From NCBI GenBank assembly GCA_026545765.1, contig CM048839.1:89542414-89606413 (forward strand): 64,000 nucleotides of DNA. Reading direction: 5' to 3'. This DNA is from Plantago major (Eukaryota; Streptophyta; Magnoliopsida; Lamiales; Plantaginaceae). This document shows, in pieces, positions 11,835 through 23,862 of the stretch (position 1 is the stretch's first letter; each line of letters opens with the position of its first letter). Both the position numbers and the translations under genes were made by a program. The notes beneath the pieces were generated by a model that saw nothing but the letters and a program-made list of their open reading frames with translations, was not told where the DNA came from and did not search any database.

Positions 11835-12640
11835 ATCCATGTTGGAACGTTTGGTTGAACTACTGTCCATCGGCTTAACTCTTACAAAATTTAACTTCCC
11901 TCCTCCTTTCAAAGCTTGGATCATGAACTGTGTCAAAACTTCAACCTTCCAGGTTAAAGTTAATAACACACTTTCAGACCAGTGGTCTCTTAGTAGAGGG
12001 ATAAGACAAGGCGATATTCTTTCTCCCTACATCTTCATCCTCTGCCAAGAGCTCCTTTGTTCACCTAATAATTAGAAATACCCAAGACAAGCTCCTACAA
12101 CCCTTGAAAACTAGTAGTAATGGCCCAAGTATACTAGTTATGTTCTTCGCGGATGATTGTATCATCTTCCTCAAAGCTAATAAAAGATCTACAACTAATC
12201 TGCAAAGATGTCTTCTGGCTTACAGGCTGCTTTTGGGCAAGCAATTTGTTGGAATAAATCAAGAATCATCTTCTCACCAAATACCCCAATCAACTTGAAA
12301 CAATCTATCATTTCGACCTTGGGAGTAGCCCCTAAAAAAAGGAAAAGATAAGTACCTGGGAATTCCCTTCATTTTTTGGATAAAAAAGGTTATCCAATTA
12401 TTGACCGGATCTTCGAGAAAATTAACATGTGGTATAATAAGTTCTTGTCCTTTGTTGGACATTCAATTCTTATTAATACAATCACCAACACAATACCTAG
12501 TTACCACATGAGTGTCACCCAAATACCAAGCCTGTTCTTAGAAAGAATAGAAACAATCAACAGAAACTTTATGTGGAACCCTACACAAAAGAAACACACA
12601 AATGCTAAAATTAACTGGAAAATTGTAAGAGTTAAGTAGT
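11835..12640 (+). mobile_element. LINE (L1-type) reverse transcriptase fragment
   Basis: Three neighbouring stretches on the plus strand match consecutive parts of a plant L1-type reverse transcriptase. The first (to 12075) has PPPFKAWIMNCVKTSTFQV and RGIRQGDILSPYIFILC. The second (about 12104-12298) has the catalytic FADD box in MFFADDCIIFLKANK. The third (12376-12639) is the region after the catalytic core, with LSFVGHSILINTITNTIPSY and NRNFMW. They lie in different frames, and the copy lacks the endonuclease and 3' tail, so it is a dead, 5'- and 3'-truncated fossil. In other plant LINEs this box is also FADD. Confidence 0.88.
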
Positions 12641-12649
12641 AGTCCATTT

Positions 12650-13159
12650 TTTTAACATTAGTTGAACGTTTGGTTGTTATCTGTAGTTGTTTCAACATAC
12701 ATAGGTCCAACAAGATCATAACCAATTTATTATAGGCACATACTCACATAGTGAATTACTTAATCACTTGCTTACACCCAAACTTTTAACTCGTCGTATC
12801 TAGGTTGAAATAACCTTCTCGCACTCTTTCCCTACTATCCTGAAGTCTTATGTTACCTTGCACTTAAATTGAGCACAAGCCAACCGCCCAACTCATGTAT
12901 TACTAGATGTACATGTGATATGATACTGGACGGATTAACTCACAACGTATATATGGTGGCTCTTTAAAAAAACAATTCACATAACTTGAAGGTTTAAAAA
13001 GTACCCCATCTATTTCACTAAAAACTTATCATTTGTAATTTTAAGAGTTCGCTTAAAGTTTTACATTTCCTTAAATGGAAATCACTATCTCCACTTGTTA
13101 CTTTTTTTAATTATCTTACCATCTATTTTGCTAGAATGTGTTGCAGTCGTCCACTTATC
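12650..13159. other. AT-rich spacer, nothing supported
   Basis: No open frame with recognisable content, RNA gene or clear repeat was found in this stretch. Confidence 0.5.
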
Positions 13160-13471
13160 TGTTACTACTATTTTTGTAATACTGAATTCTTGGTTTTATT
13201 CATTGTTTATTTTGATGTATATACAATTTTAAACAACACCAGAGAGATGGAGATATGAGCTGAGAGAAACACAAGAAAGGTGTGATGTCGAAACGCTCTC
13301 AGACGCATCGTGAAGAACTGGAGCTAATCCTCATTAGCTCATTTGCTCTTAATATGTTTAATTTTATTAGTTACCGTTATTTTGTTATTTACTTTTACTT
13401 AGGTTATTTGACTGTTATATACGGAACAACCATTCATCAACCTGTATAACAGGTCACTCAACAGTCTAACA
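13160..13471 (-). mobile_element. LTR-like fragment, weak
   Basis: On the minus strand this begins TGTTAGACTGTTGAGTGACC, has a TATA-like CCGTATATAACAG, and ends in AGTAGTAACA, as a small copia LTR would. No target duplication matches at these ends and no partner LTR is present. It may be a solo LTR with eroded flanks or a chance resemblance. Confidence 0.25.
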
Positions 13472-13954
13472 CATTGTAACTGATTCATTCATATATCCGT
13501 GTTTAACAGAGAAGCAGCTCGCGAGTTGATTGAGGTCACTAATCGAATCTCATATCATTTCCAGGTCACTCGATGCTGGGTTATTTACTGAGTAGTTACC
13601 ATAGTTGTTCGATTGTGGTTGATTGATTGAATTTGATTTGTTTATTAATAAATATAGTTCGCCTTGGATTGTAATAGATGGATAATTGAACTGATCTGAA
13701 CTAAATTTATTTGTAATATAAAAAATAACTAAGCTGAGCTGAACTGAACTGAAATTAATAAGTTTTCAGATGAAGAGAACAGATGCTAAGTCATTAAGAG
13801 TTGTCAGTTGATACTTGTTATATTTATTTGCAATTTTGCCCTAAAAATAAATATAGACTAAAATGCCCATGTTCTAATTAGTCTAGAATGATGACACATC
13901 ATGTGAGAAATCGTCCAGAGTACCTTTTGTGATAATAGACTAACTAATTTATGG

Positions 13955-13973
13955 CCCGTCGAGATTCGACGGG
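13955..13973 (-). other. Helitron 3' terminal hairpin
   Basis: CCCGTCGA, a 3 nt loop, then TCGACGGG: a perfect 8 bp stem. It ends about 8-14 bp before the TTAG terminus on the minus strand, where Helitrons carry their termination hairpin. Confidence 0.75.
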
Positions 13974-14278
13974 TATTAGAAAAACATATATAAAAATATC
14001 TCGAAACAACACATTTATCATTCAAAGAAAATGTATAAAAAACATATAAAGTACTACATTATTCGAAATTCCAACACAAGTGTAATAAAGAGATCAATTG
14101 AAATCAATCATTTCCTGTAAAATAAAATTTAAAGAAGAGTTAACACATTGTGCTAATAGTACTAATTTATTGTAAACAACATGTTTAAGTCTTCAAGGTT
14201 TATAAGGTAATAAATTTAAAATTACCTTATAGTTTGTCGAAGTCCTCTTTGCATACAACATTTGTATTTTGTATCATA

Positions 14279-14950
14279 TAGGGCTGTAATTGGGTAGGAT
14301 GCAACCCGAACCCGTTAAAACCTGACAAATTATTTTTGTACGGGTTGGGTTCTACACCCGCACCCGTCCAAAACTCGCCTTTGCCCAATACCCAATCTGC
14401 TCTAACATCCAATTTGGATCCAACCGTGCAAATCACGGGGTAGGGTGGTATAACCCCCGAGCAAAACTGTTTTTTGTGAAAACATGTGGGAAATTGATTT
14501 AGTGAAATAAAAAAAATCGCCCGGGTGGGGTGGGGTCACCCAACCAAAAAAAAATCGCGAAAACATGTGGGGAACAGTTTTCGTAAGATAAAAAATTCTC
14601 CGTCTGGGTAGGGTGGGTGGACACCCCCACCTGACAAAAAAAATCGCGAAAACAACTTGGAAATTATTTTCTTGAGAATTTTTTTTTTGCCCCCCCCCCT
14701 TCCGACCAAAAAAAAAAAATTTGCGAAACCATGTAGAAAATTATTTTCGTGACATGAAATATTTTCGCCCAAGTGTGTGAAATTGTTTTCCTGTTTTAAT
14801 TATTTTTCACAACTTCGAGTTGGGTTTGGTTTCTAGGTCTTCCTGACTTTAAAATTACGGGTTGGGTACGGGTACGAGTTTTAAAATTGTGGGTTGGGTG
14901 CGGGTTATAAACCCCGTTATAAAACCATCGGATTCCACCTACAAATTTTG
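14279..14950. repeat. hAT-like terminal sequence with an ~85 bp minisatellite
   Basis: The left edge starts TAGGGCTGTAATTGGGTAGG and the right part holds GGGTTGGGTACGGGTACGAG, the G+T-rich style often seen at hAT-type ends. Between them, about four degenerate units of 77-89 bp begin near 14474, 14556, 14646 and 14723. Each has GCGAAAACATGTGG, a TTTTCGTGA box and a GGGTGG/ACCCCC stretch followed by a poly-A run. It interrupts the Helitron between its helicase and its 3' end. Confidence 0.5.
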
Positions 14951-15169
14951 TAATGGGTCGGTACGGAAATATGGAATAGCAAGATTTTTGTCGTCTAATG
15001 GACTCAACATCATTCAAGGTATTAATACATTTTCCCTGCATTCATTCCATATAACATATTTGCCTCAATAACATGCTTCCCAAGATTTGTTAAAAGCCTT
15101 GTTGTATTGCAAAGTTCGGAAGCTTGATCAATGTTACGCAACAACATGATATGCAACCAACCTTAAGAA

Positions 15170-16350
15170 TAATCATGTGATTAGGGAGTCCAAAACAATT
15201 GATATTATTCAGAAACTCAACCGTGATGAACACTTCTGAGATACATCATCTACTCTACTCAAGCTATCAACGCTTAAATATTCAACGTACTCACCATGAA
15301 TTTTGGAAATAACGTACTCATTAACAATGTCATTTGTGGATGCAAGAATGGCTCGATTAATGATATAATTTGGATCTAGTAAGGGATTGGCCGAGTGCTT
15401 TAACATTGATGGGTACGTAATGTCAACAATGACATTTATAGGATCACCTAACTAACTGATGAGTAGATCATCAGGTAGTTTTATATCAACCTCACCGTTA
15501 TTATTTTCACCAGCAATACCATCACCAACTTGTAAAATCAACTCCGCGAACCGCCTGGTCTTGTTTAATGTTAATCAGACTGCATGTGATGTAAAATTTA
15601 ATGTTAATCAATTTTATAGTTCAACAAAACAAAAGTATTGAAACATAAAAATTACCTGCAACCTCAGGTTTTTAGTTAATTTGAGGACTTCACATGTTGC
15701 TCATATTTTGGATGAGCATATGGATGCATTAACTATATCGTATCTTGTTCCGCTAGGAACCACAAGAAGAATATGACTGAAGTCTCCACAAAAAAAACAA
15801 CCACAAGGACACCAAAAGGGTCATGAGGGTGATGCATAGAATCTCTCAAGCTCCGATGAACTGCCTCGAAGCAAAATTTATTCTTCATAGGAGTCTTGTC
15901 CCACACAATAAGCTTAGTAAGCCTTAATAACTCTATAACATCATAATCTGCACTGATCTATGAGCATATTGAGTCCTCGTTAGGATGAAGTGGTATGTCG
16001 AATCTCGAATGAGTTGCGCTACCCCTTGGAATCAATAGTGATGTAATACCAGTCGATGCAACTAGGCGAACTATATCTCCTTTGGATCTCAATCCCGAAC
16101 ATAAAGTTCCCTTTATAAAAGTCTCCCCAGTCCTTCCATATCCACATAAGAGAAACACTTAACTTTTACCCGAATTGACAGAAGAGATTATCTTCTCGTA
16201 GATTATACATTGCTCCTCAGTCAATCGTGGATACAATGAATTGAACTCTTCGCTCTCAACATCTTTATCGTTAGACGTCTCATCCACTATGAACTGGTCG
16301 GTAACACTGTTTATGATGTCATTTGAAGGTATAGGCATATATACCTTCAA
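15170..16350 (-). pseudogene. Helitron Pif1-like helicase remnant
   Basis: The minus strand carries, in order: LTEEQCIIYEKIISSVNSGK (16222-16163), the ATP-binding loop region LLCGYGRTGETF (about 16150), RLVASTGITSLLIPRGSATH, and further down FEAVHRSLRD (about 15860) and SDFSHI-type sequence near 15760. The C-terminal DPNYIINRAILASTNDIVNE lies at 15373-15314. These are consecutive landmarks of the Helitron helicase. The Walker A lysine is replaced by glutamate (GRTGETF for GGTGKTF) and the frame is broken several times, so it is inactive. A GT...AG stretch at about 15655-15572 may be a small intron. Confidence 0.85.
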
Positions 16351-16959
16351 ATTGTCAGGCAGTTGTAGTTTGATCTTAAATGATTCTCAATCTCCAATAA
16401 AGACAAATCTTTAACCTTATCATCTGTGAGTTTCAAACATATATATTGTAATAAAAAATATGAATATGATAAAGCATATGTATAAGTATGTCTAATAAAA
16501 TAATATTGAACTATAGTTTTTAGTGCCTGGGTTGTTTTTTCTCTTGTGTTGGGTATTCAATAGGTCATCTGATAAGAATTCTCATGTATTCAACCAAACG
16601 TCTTTAGGAATTGACATGATGTGAGATAGAAGCAACATTGTGAATAGATGACAGGGGAAGAAGCCTAGTAACTTGCATTAATTATCACTATCGTACCCCC
16701 TATCATCAAATAAGAGACCTAAGGAACCACATGCGGACTTGTATGAATCATAAATAACACCATTGACCGTTCCAATATCATCATAGCAAGTCACACCTCT
16801 TAATTACTTGATTCAACATGAGTCTCATGTAGTATTGGTTCTCATTAATAATGTTGACATTATGTATACGCCCAACACTTTGTGCTTTTGTCTTTCGACG
16901 AGACCGTATCTTCTCTCTTTCATTCCAATAATAATGTTGTGGCAATTCATGATACAAAA

Positions 16960-17770
16960 GCTTTCGGGCTTCAGGATTGACTTTGGTCAGTTCGAACCAC
17001 TGTAAGAATTTTGACTGCTTTGCATATGTCTTCTCTAGTAATCGGGTATGTATACACCATTTTTAATGTTCACACTTTGCCAACCCTCCAAGTGGAATGA
17101 TAACCTCTCAACTACATAAGTCCTATAATGTATGAAAAATTCAAATATTCTCCATATAGCTTTACATGCAGAAGCATACCGGCCGTCAACATGCCTCATG
17201 ATTTAATTTGGATTGTTCTTGTCCACAAAATTAAGCCATATACGGTCACTCTCCTTGGATATATACTTAAACAAATACTTCATAGACCAGCCCTAATTGC
17301 ATAATTCTATGTTCATGTGCGTCAATACTTCAACATCAATTGATGATTATATGGGATTACATATCTAACCAAATTTGTAATAATTGAATAGCTTAATAAT
17401 AGGAGACACATTGATATTAATTATTTTAAAATTTAAAAGCGAAAAAAATTCGACTTAGTTAGATTAAACATATTGTCAAGCACTTGGCCTTTTTTTTCGC
17501 CAGTTTCATCTGTATCCCTTCTCTTGTATTTCTGGTACCCATTCTCATTTGTGTGTGTGTTCTCATTGTAACTCTTGGGAAAGAATTTCGCACATTTACC
17601 TTTCTCCATGGACGAAGCAGTACGCTGCATTGGATCACACAGACCGTGCATCATATGGTTTGACACGACTTCATACAGTTTCAAATATTTCTCTTTTTCA
17701 GGAAGCTCAACACATATATAACCGTCAATGTTATATTAATGGAAGAACACAAGGAGATGTCAATTAAATT
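16960..17770 (-). pseudogene. Helitron Rep/helicase N-terminal remnant
   Basis: Minus-strand pieces upstream of the helicase. One at 17684-17433 contains LYEVVSNHMMHGLCDPM and CAKFFPKSYNENTHTNENGY, matching the MMHGPCG...C.K.FPK...T..DGYP.Y.RR region of plant Helitron proteins. Near 17270-17080 is KYLFKYISKESDRIW, then DGRYASACKAIWRIFEFFIH, HYRTYVVERLSFHLEG and VNIKNGVYTP. The Rep nickase with its HUH and tyrosine motifs was not found and is probably deleted. The frame is broken. Confidence 0.8.
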
Positions 17771-18164
17771 ACAATATACTTCATGAGCTACTTGAATTAT
17801 GACATGTATGATTTTGATCACATTCTCATATGAATGGACCAGATTGTCCTTACTAATTGTTTAAGACATCAGGATGAACTGTGAACAGACCAGATTACCC
17901 TCCATAAACTTTTCTATCCAATAGGAATTGAGTATTCTGCCACGTTACATGACAAATGGACCAATAAGAAGCCTAGAAAACTAATTCAATTCATAGATAT
18001 ATAAAAAAAAAATCATTGTGGAATAATATAGTAGTACATAGTGCTGCCATATTTTATTTTAATAGTGAGAGATCTATATAAATATTTAAATTATAATTGA
18101 AGCTCATATACATCAACAACTTACTCACCTGTATTTTATTTACTACATACTAAGTAGAAAGGTA

Positions 18165-19513
18165 CCAACATTAGTATTTATCTTAATCTTCTTGATGATT
18201 TCCGTTTTTGCAATACATTAGATTTGCTATACTATACTCATGTAGGCATAGCCACAGGTTTCATTTCGTTGTTTTGGACATGTAACATCATAAAGTTTAT
18301 GCATTTTCTTCTATATATCAAGTATGCTACTGCTATTATTTAGTCGCTAGAGACTAAGAAAAGCTTTGCTTTTGGGAGTTTATTGTGCGGAGATACTTGC
18401 ACATGAGGTGTTTGATGAATTTACTTGTGAACTTGAAAAATGGCGTGTTATTGCATTTCATGTTTTTCGAAAATTTGGATCAAGTTTCACGTTACAAAAA
18501 GGTGAATTGATTGGGAGCTTACTGTGTGAAAATACTTGCTGTTAAATTTGTATTACAATATATATTTTCCATTCCTATATACTTCTGATTTTGATAGCTA
18601 GGCAAGTTACGTATTAGAGTTCGAGTTAAATTAAAAAAGTTGTTAGTTGAAGTACCTAATAAAGTTCAGTTGAGCTTATGAAGTTGTTAGTTGAACTGTT
18701 GAAGTACCTAATAGAGTTCAAGTGAGATTTTTGAATAGTCAGGTTCAAGTCTAGTTTGTTCATTAGAGTGGGTTTCGCCCTTTAGGTTGGTTGTGTTTTC
18801 GGAGATTGGTGTCTTCACTTAATTTTAGTCGCTTCAATAAAACTATAGAGAGGTAGCTTTTCTACACCAAAATCATATCTTTATTTATCCCAAAATCCTC
18901 TGCCCATCACTTGCACATGAGATGTTTGTTAGTTCTTTCAATAAAACTTCAGAAAGGTAGCCTTTGCTACACCAAAATTATATCTTTTCTTTATCCTAAA
19001 ATCCCCTGCTCTATCACTTGCACATGAGTTGTTTGATAAATTTATTGTGAACTTGAAGAATGACGTGTTATAAGCTTTACCCAGTAGCAAAGTGCATTCC
19101 ATATATTTTGAACATTTCAGATCAAGTTATCACGTTACGAAAAGGTAAATTGTATTGAGCATTTATGACTGCATTCGTGTAGGGATGCATTCGATGTGCA
19201 TACCTTGTTCCAGTGTTGTTGGAGCTAAAGATTTAAATTTTATTCCCTAGATTTGCGAATGAATCACCAACTGTTTTGTTGGCATTGTATTTTTATTTTC
19301 TTTTGGTTGGTGAGTGTTAGTATTATTATTCTACAATTTGAGGTCTAGTCAAGATTCCAATTTCCAAGCAATGCAACTGCCACCATCTTGGGAAGATATC
19401 TTGGTGGACCCCAGCAGTTAAGATTTTATGTTTATATTTTGAGTGAGGTGCATTGGTGCTTTTGGGATGTAAAAATGAGCCCCTAATGTATCTGGTTGAA
19501 ACTTGAAAGGTGT
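18165..19513. repeat. 1.35 kb repeat, inverted copy of PPCS intron 1
   Basis: Read on the plus strand this matches the minus strand of 34445-33075 from end to end. In the first 440 bp I count about 13 substitutions and five small gaps. It includes an internal tandem duplication (18833-18938 and 18939-19045, sharing CTACACCAAAAT and CACTTGCACATGAG) and a second, more diverged internal repeat 620 bp apart. No terminal inverted repeat or target duplication was seen at the edges. It may be a mobile element without obvious ends or a segmental duplication of the intron. Confidence 0.85.
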
Positions 19514-19844
19514 GGGGAGCTCAAGCTCCAGTACAATGTCTGGCAATAATTCAATGAAAACCCACACCTTTTTGTTGCCCATGTATTTGACTACAAAGCC
19601 TACTTTTAATAGCCTGTACTCCCTAACCCCTATGATGCAGCCACAAGCCCACAATTAAACAATTATTTACTTGACTTATGTTTCCAACGTTATAATTGGG
19701 CACATAATTAAACCCCAAACGCCAATTTCTTAACACTAAAAATCTGATTCTCCTCCAATTTTCAATCTGCTAACAACCCACACAATGACCCAAACAATAA
19801 AGTTCAAATAATAAACTCAACGTGACACTGTGGAGATTAAACAT

Positions 19845-21830
19845 TTAATTTACAAGTTAATTACAACGTCACCACTAAGTCCGTTGAAACTAACAAGCCC
19901 AATTGAAAAGCTCGCATAACTTTTCTAGAAAAACAACGCACTACATGCCGGGTATAGTGTAAAATAACATGCGCCCAAACAATAAAATTAAAAATATTAA
20001 AATCTATAAAAGTGACATAGAAGAACATGATATCCGCTCTGAACGCACAAGGAAAAAAAAGGCATTTAGTTTACAGGTTAATTACAATGCAACCAACGAC
20101 CTCGATCAAAAGAAATTGTTAAAATAGATTGTGCACCCCTATGTGCATTTTGAACATGTACGGTGCCGGACGGACTCACTAATGTTTTCATTTGAGCACC
20201 CGGCGGACTTGCTTCTATAAAATTTGATCATGCATGTGGGTGGCATTGCAATTAACATTTAAAAAAAGAAGAAAAAAAGGCATTTGTTGTATACAAGTTA
20301 ATTGCAAACTCCATATACATAGCCCGATAAAAAAAAAAAAAAACTTTTCTAAATCATCTAAAAGATGCTAACTGATCAATCTCTTTCTTTTTGTCATACT
20401 TTTTAATCTGCATAATATATCATTTGTCCCGAAAAAAGCCCGATTGGAGACCCGCAAGTCCGACTCGATAGAGTAAAAAAATCGCGCTAGACAGTGAAAT
20501 TAAAGTATTAAATATATAGAAGTGAGCTCGTTCAGTGTCCGAGCGGAAGTAGACTACGCACCTCTGCGTGCATTTTTTAGCATGTACAGTGTCGGACGGG
20601 CTCACTTCTACTCCACTTGGGCACTGGACGGGATCGCGTCAAACAATGAAATTAAAGTATTAAATGTATAGAGGTGTGCACGTTCGGTGTCCGAGTTCAA
20701 GTATACTGCGCATCCCTATGTGCATTAATTTTGAGCATGTACGGTGCCGAACGAGCTCACTTCTATTTTCACTTGGGCACTGGGCGGGCTCGCTTCTATA
20801 AATTTAATATATTTAATTTGATTAGGTTTGTGGTTGGCGTTGCAATTAACTTTTACAAACCTAACATTTATAAAAGTGAAGATGCAAAAAAATTGCAAAC
20901 GCCATATGCATAGCCCAATAAAAAAAATAACTTTTCTTTAAATCTGGAAGTTGTAAACTGTGCCATCTCTTTCATTTTTCCATTTTTTAATCAGTAGCAT
21001 ATATCATTTGCCCCCTAAAAAAGCCCGATAGGTGACCGCAAGTCCGGCTCGATAGAGTAAACAAAATTGTGCCAAACAATGAAATTGAAGTATTAAATCT
21101 ATAGAAGTGAGTTTGTGAAGTGCCTGAGTGGAAATAGACTGCGCACCTATGTGCATTTTGAGCATATATGGTGCCCCAAAAGCTGCATTTGAGTTTGTTG
21201 TTCTGGGCGCGCAATCTAATTCGTTATTTTACATGACGATAAGAAAAGTTCTTTGAAATGGTACTGTCCAATTTAGAGTTTGTGGTTTTGGGCGCGCAAT
21301 CTAACTCGTTATTTTACATGACGATAAGAAGTTCTTCGAAATTGTATTGTCAAATTTAGGTACTAATATATTAACCCACTAGCAAGCCCGTTGAGCCCGG
21401 ACGGGCTCCCTTCTATTTCCACTTGGGCACCGGACATGGTCGTTTCTTTAAATTTAATTTGCCATATATAAAAAGGCCCGATTGGAGACCCACACTCTGG
21501 CTCGGTAGGGTAAAAAAAATCAAGCCTGGCAATGAAATTAAAGTATGAAATATGTAGAAGTGAGCCCATGCGGTGTCCGAGCTAGTGAAAAATAGAAGTG
21601 AGCCCGAGTGGTAACAGAAGTGGGCACAGGACATGCTCACTTCTATATATTTAATTTGATCGGGCCTGTAGGCATTGCAATTAACCTTTACATATTTAAT
21701 ATTTTAATTTTATTGTTTGACGTGGAATTTTTCTACACTACCGAGTCGGTAATTGGCATAGCAGATCGGGCTCATTAGTTTGACTAGGCTAGTTTGTAGC
21801 GTTGTAATTAACTTGTACATTAAATGCTTT
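19845..21830. repeat. Cluster of nested inverted repeats (GAAGTGAGCCCG family)
   Basis: Two kinds of words alternate. The first is TTTACAAGTTAATTACAACG and its complement, at about 19850, 20070, 20290, 20840, 21680 and 21800, facing each other at the outer ends. The second is AGAAGTGAGCCCG with partner CGGGCTCACTTCT, plus TGTGCATTTTGAGCATGTAC. At least five degenerate units of 150-190 bp can be seen, each able to fold on itself. This looks like repeated insertion of one MITE-like family into itself. Short frames with the sequence RAHFYIF are by-products. Confidence 0.6.
21191..21358. repeat. Tandem duplication, unit about 85 bp
   Basis: Two adjacent copies (21191-21275 and 21276-21358) share GGGCGCGCAATCTAA and TCGTTATTTTACATGACGAT with a handful of differences. 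Part of the same word (GGGGCGCACAATCTATC) recurs at about 21994. Confidence 0.85.
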
Positions 21831-22099
21831 TTTAAGTGTTAGGCTGAATTTGTTATTTTTCGACTGGCGGTAAAGTTAAATATGCATGTTAGTTGTGTGT
21901 ACAATATAATATCTATAAAGATTTTATATTTTACTTTGATCATGTGGGGAACATTTTTCTGAGATATTTGTTTTTTTTTTTAGTTTGCGATTATGGGGCG
22001 CACAATCTATCTGTCGTAACCTCAAAAAAAAAAAAAAAAAAAAAATCTATCTGCCGTCCGGCTTATATATATATAGAATTTAAGAGGCGAAAACATTGA

Positions 22100-22766
22100 A
22101 ATTTAAAATGATCGAAACATAGTCAAGAGTGGTCTTTATTTGAAGAATACGAAAAGACATGAATGGTGGTATAATTTTTACATTTCATTAATTTATAATT
22201 AATTAATTATGAATGAAATAAGATAAAAATAATTAAAGAAATTAAAGAAAAGAGTAAATACTGTTATGAGAAGCCATTTCCGATTTTTTGTAGCCCAGCC
22301 GAAAAAATTGTAATTATACAGGCTTAATGACTTTTTTGCATTAATTACATGTGCATAATTGTGAAGACACCTATAAATATAGTCTGACACCTACATGGAG
22401 CTATTTATGATATTTCATCCTACAATTTAGGCTCAATCTATTAATAAAAGGTGACGAACTGGCCCACACAATGTACTGCGCCTTAATTTACCCTTAATCC
22501 AACACTAAAGAACAAAATCACGACATAAATTTTCAATAGAAACAATGGTACAAGCATTACTACTTGTCAAATTGTTTTTACTAAAGAGGATTGTTTATGA
22601 GCAAAGCAATCAAATCGAAACAGAGTTGGACTAACTGATTATCAACTATAAGATAGGAACATACATGCCAATTTCATTATAGACTGCAATTTCTCCACAA
22701 TGAGTCGCCAATAACTACATTTGGCATTTCCAAACAATCAAATAGAAACACAACCATGCATCATCA
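22100..22766. other. AT-rich spacer, no gene seen
   Basis: Nothing coding is supported. The word CTCCACAATGAGTCG occurs here near 22693 and again near 22814, in the tail of the F-box fragment, so part of that tail is duplicated on its 3' side. Confidence 0.5.
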
Positions 22767-23075
22767 TCATCGGGTCAAACAGTAAAACAATTCCATTTCT
22801 AAACTGCAATTTTCTCCACAATGAGTCGTAGTTTGCACCTTTGCCCTGCACTGATCATAATTAGTGACATCGATATTGTTGATGGATGTCCACTTGTTTT
22901 CCCAATGTTTAGACAAAACACTGGTTCGGACAGCATCCTTCGTGGGCAGGCAAGATAGAATGTGACTTATGAGACAGTCAGGCAAACTGCTAATGTGATC
23001 TTCTCCATCATCAGAAAGATCACTCCTTCTAGATTTCTTGCTCGGATTCCCAATAACTTGATTGCTTCCACTCAT
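22767..23075 (-). pseudogene. F-box protein N-terminus, truncated
   Basis: A 102-codon frame on the minus strand starts [20 protein letters not shown]. Residues 26-66 carry an F-box: [20 protein letters not shown], then [17 protein letters not shown], the form typical of plant F-box/LRR/FBD proteins. These bind SKP1 in SCF ubiquitin ligases. The usual 350-450 residue protein with LRR and FBD parts is missing; after residue 75 the frame runs into unrelated sequence that is partly duplicated downstream. No splice donor with a following LRR exon was found. The ATG and a short 5' flank survive. Probably a dead fragment, though a short expressed F-box protein cannot be excluded. Confidence 0.75.
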
Positions 23076-23125
23076 AACTTCAAAATAACCTGAAAATTAT
23101 AAAAATAAAATGCCTGAAATTTATC

Positions 23126-23213
23126 ATTCTATCTTGCACTAAACACGCGATGGAGATTCTATCTTGCACTAAACACGCGATGAAGATTCTATCTTGCGCT
23201 AAACACACGATTA
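23126..23213. repeat. 30 bp repeat, three copies
   Basis: ATTCTATCTTGCACTAAACA recurs at 23126, 23156 and 23186 with one or two differences. It lies just upstream of the F-box fragment's ATG. Confidence 0.9.
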
Positions 23214-23348
23214 AAAAGTCACAGAAAAAATCAAGAACGATTAATTTTAATCCTTTGTATTTTGTAGAACTTACATAAAGAATTAAAGGAAGAAGTGAAA
23301 ACAGCAGACAAAGTCGGCGTATTATATATGCTACATCGATTCACATTT

Positions 23349-23862
23349 TATTGGAAATTCAAAGACAGAAATAGGAAGAAATGCAATTTAATGAAAGTTG
23401 ATTGCAAAGAATTTAAAAGTTATAGGACCTATATGAAAGGCGCAAAGGAAATTAAGACTGAATTGAATGGACAAGAAACGCAGAAGGACTTAAGTGAAAA
23501 ATGCAAATGGATTGAAGACAAAACAAAGGCAGAGTTGCTAACCGAATTAGCGACTTCTCCAGCACATCACTGTTCATCGTCATCCTCAGCAAAGAAGACA
23601 AAACGATTTGCTTGAAGTTGCAGAGTACAATTTGGTACTATTCAATCGTGGCCGTAAAATCATCAATCAACGGTTGTCATCAAGAGCTTGGTGATCAAGG
23701 CTGTGAGCTGGACTATCATAGAGTACATTAGCTTTGTAATTTAGCAAAATGATGAAGCTCATGCTTTCCATCTTTTTCATGTATATATGCTCCTCTGTAA
23801 ATCCATTGATTCAGTATGAAATACAACAAACTTTCCTACCTGTTTACTCTCTATTTTTAACA
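23349..23862 (+). repeat. 5' LTR of copia 1
   Basis: 514 bp, starting TATTGG and ending TTTAACA. It is the same length as its partner and differs at about eight sites, all in the first 220 bp. A short open frame crosses it and is not a gene. Confidence 0.95.

Larger units (their letters stand above)
13944..18072 (-). mobile_element. Helitron, degenerate, both ends recognisable
   Basis: A rolling-circle DNA transposon in minus orientation. The 5' end at 18072 reads TCTCTCACTATTAAAATA after an A, matching the TC...CTATTAAAA start of plant Helitrons. The 3' end, at 13944 or 13940, has a perfect 8 bp hairpin (CCCGTCGA/TCGACGGG, 13955-13973) about 10 bp before TTAG, followed by T. This fits insertion between A and T. 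Remnants of the Rep/helicase protein lie between, in the right order and orientation. At about 4.1 kb it is shorter than autonomous copies, much of Rep is missing, and other repeats have inserted (14279-14950). Confidence 0.75.

Noticed and set aside
14862-15071. Plus-strand frame of 69 codons
   Set aside because: It overlaps the hAT-like G+T-rich end and the Helitron body and shows no family.
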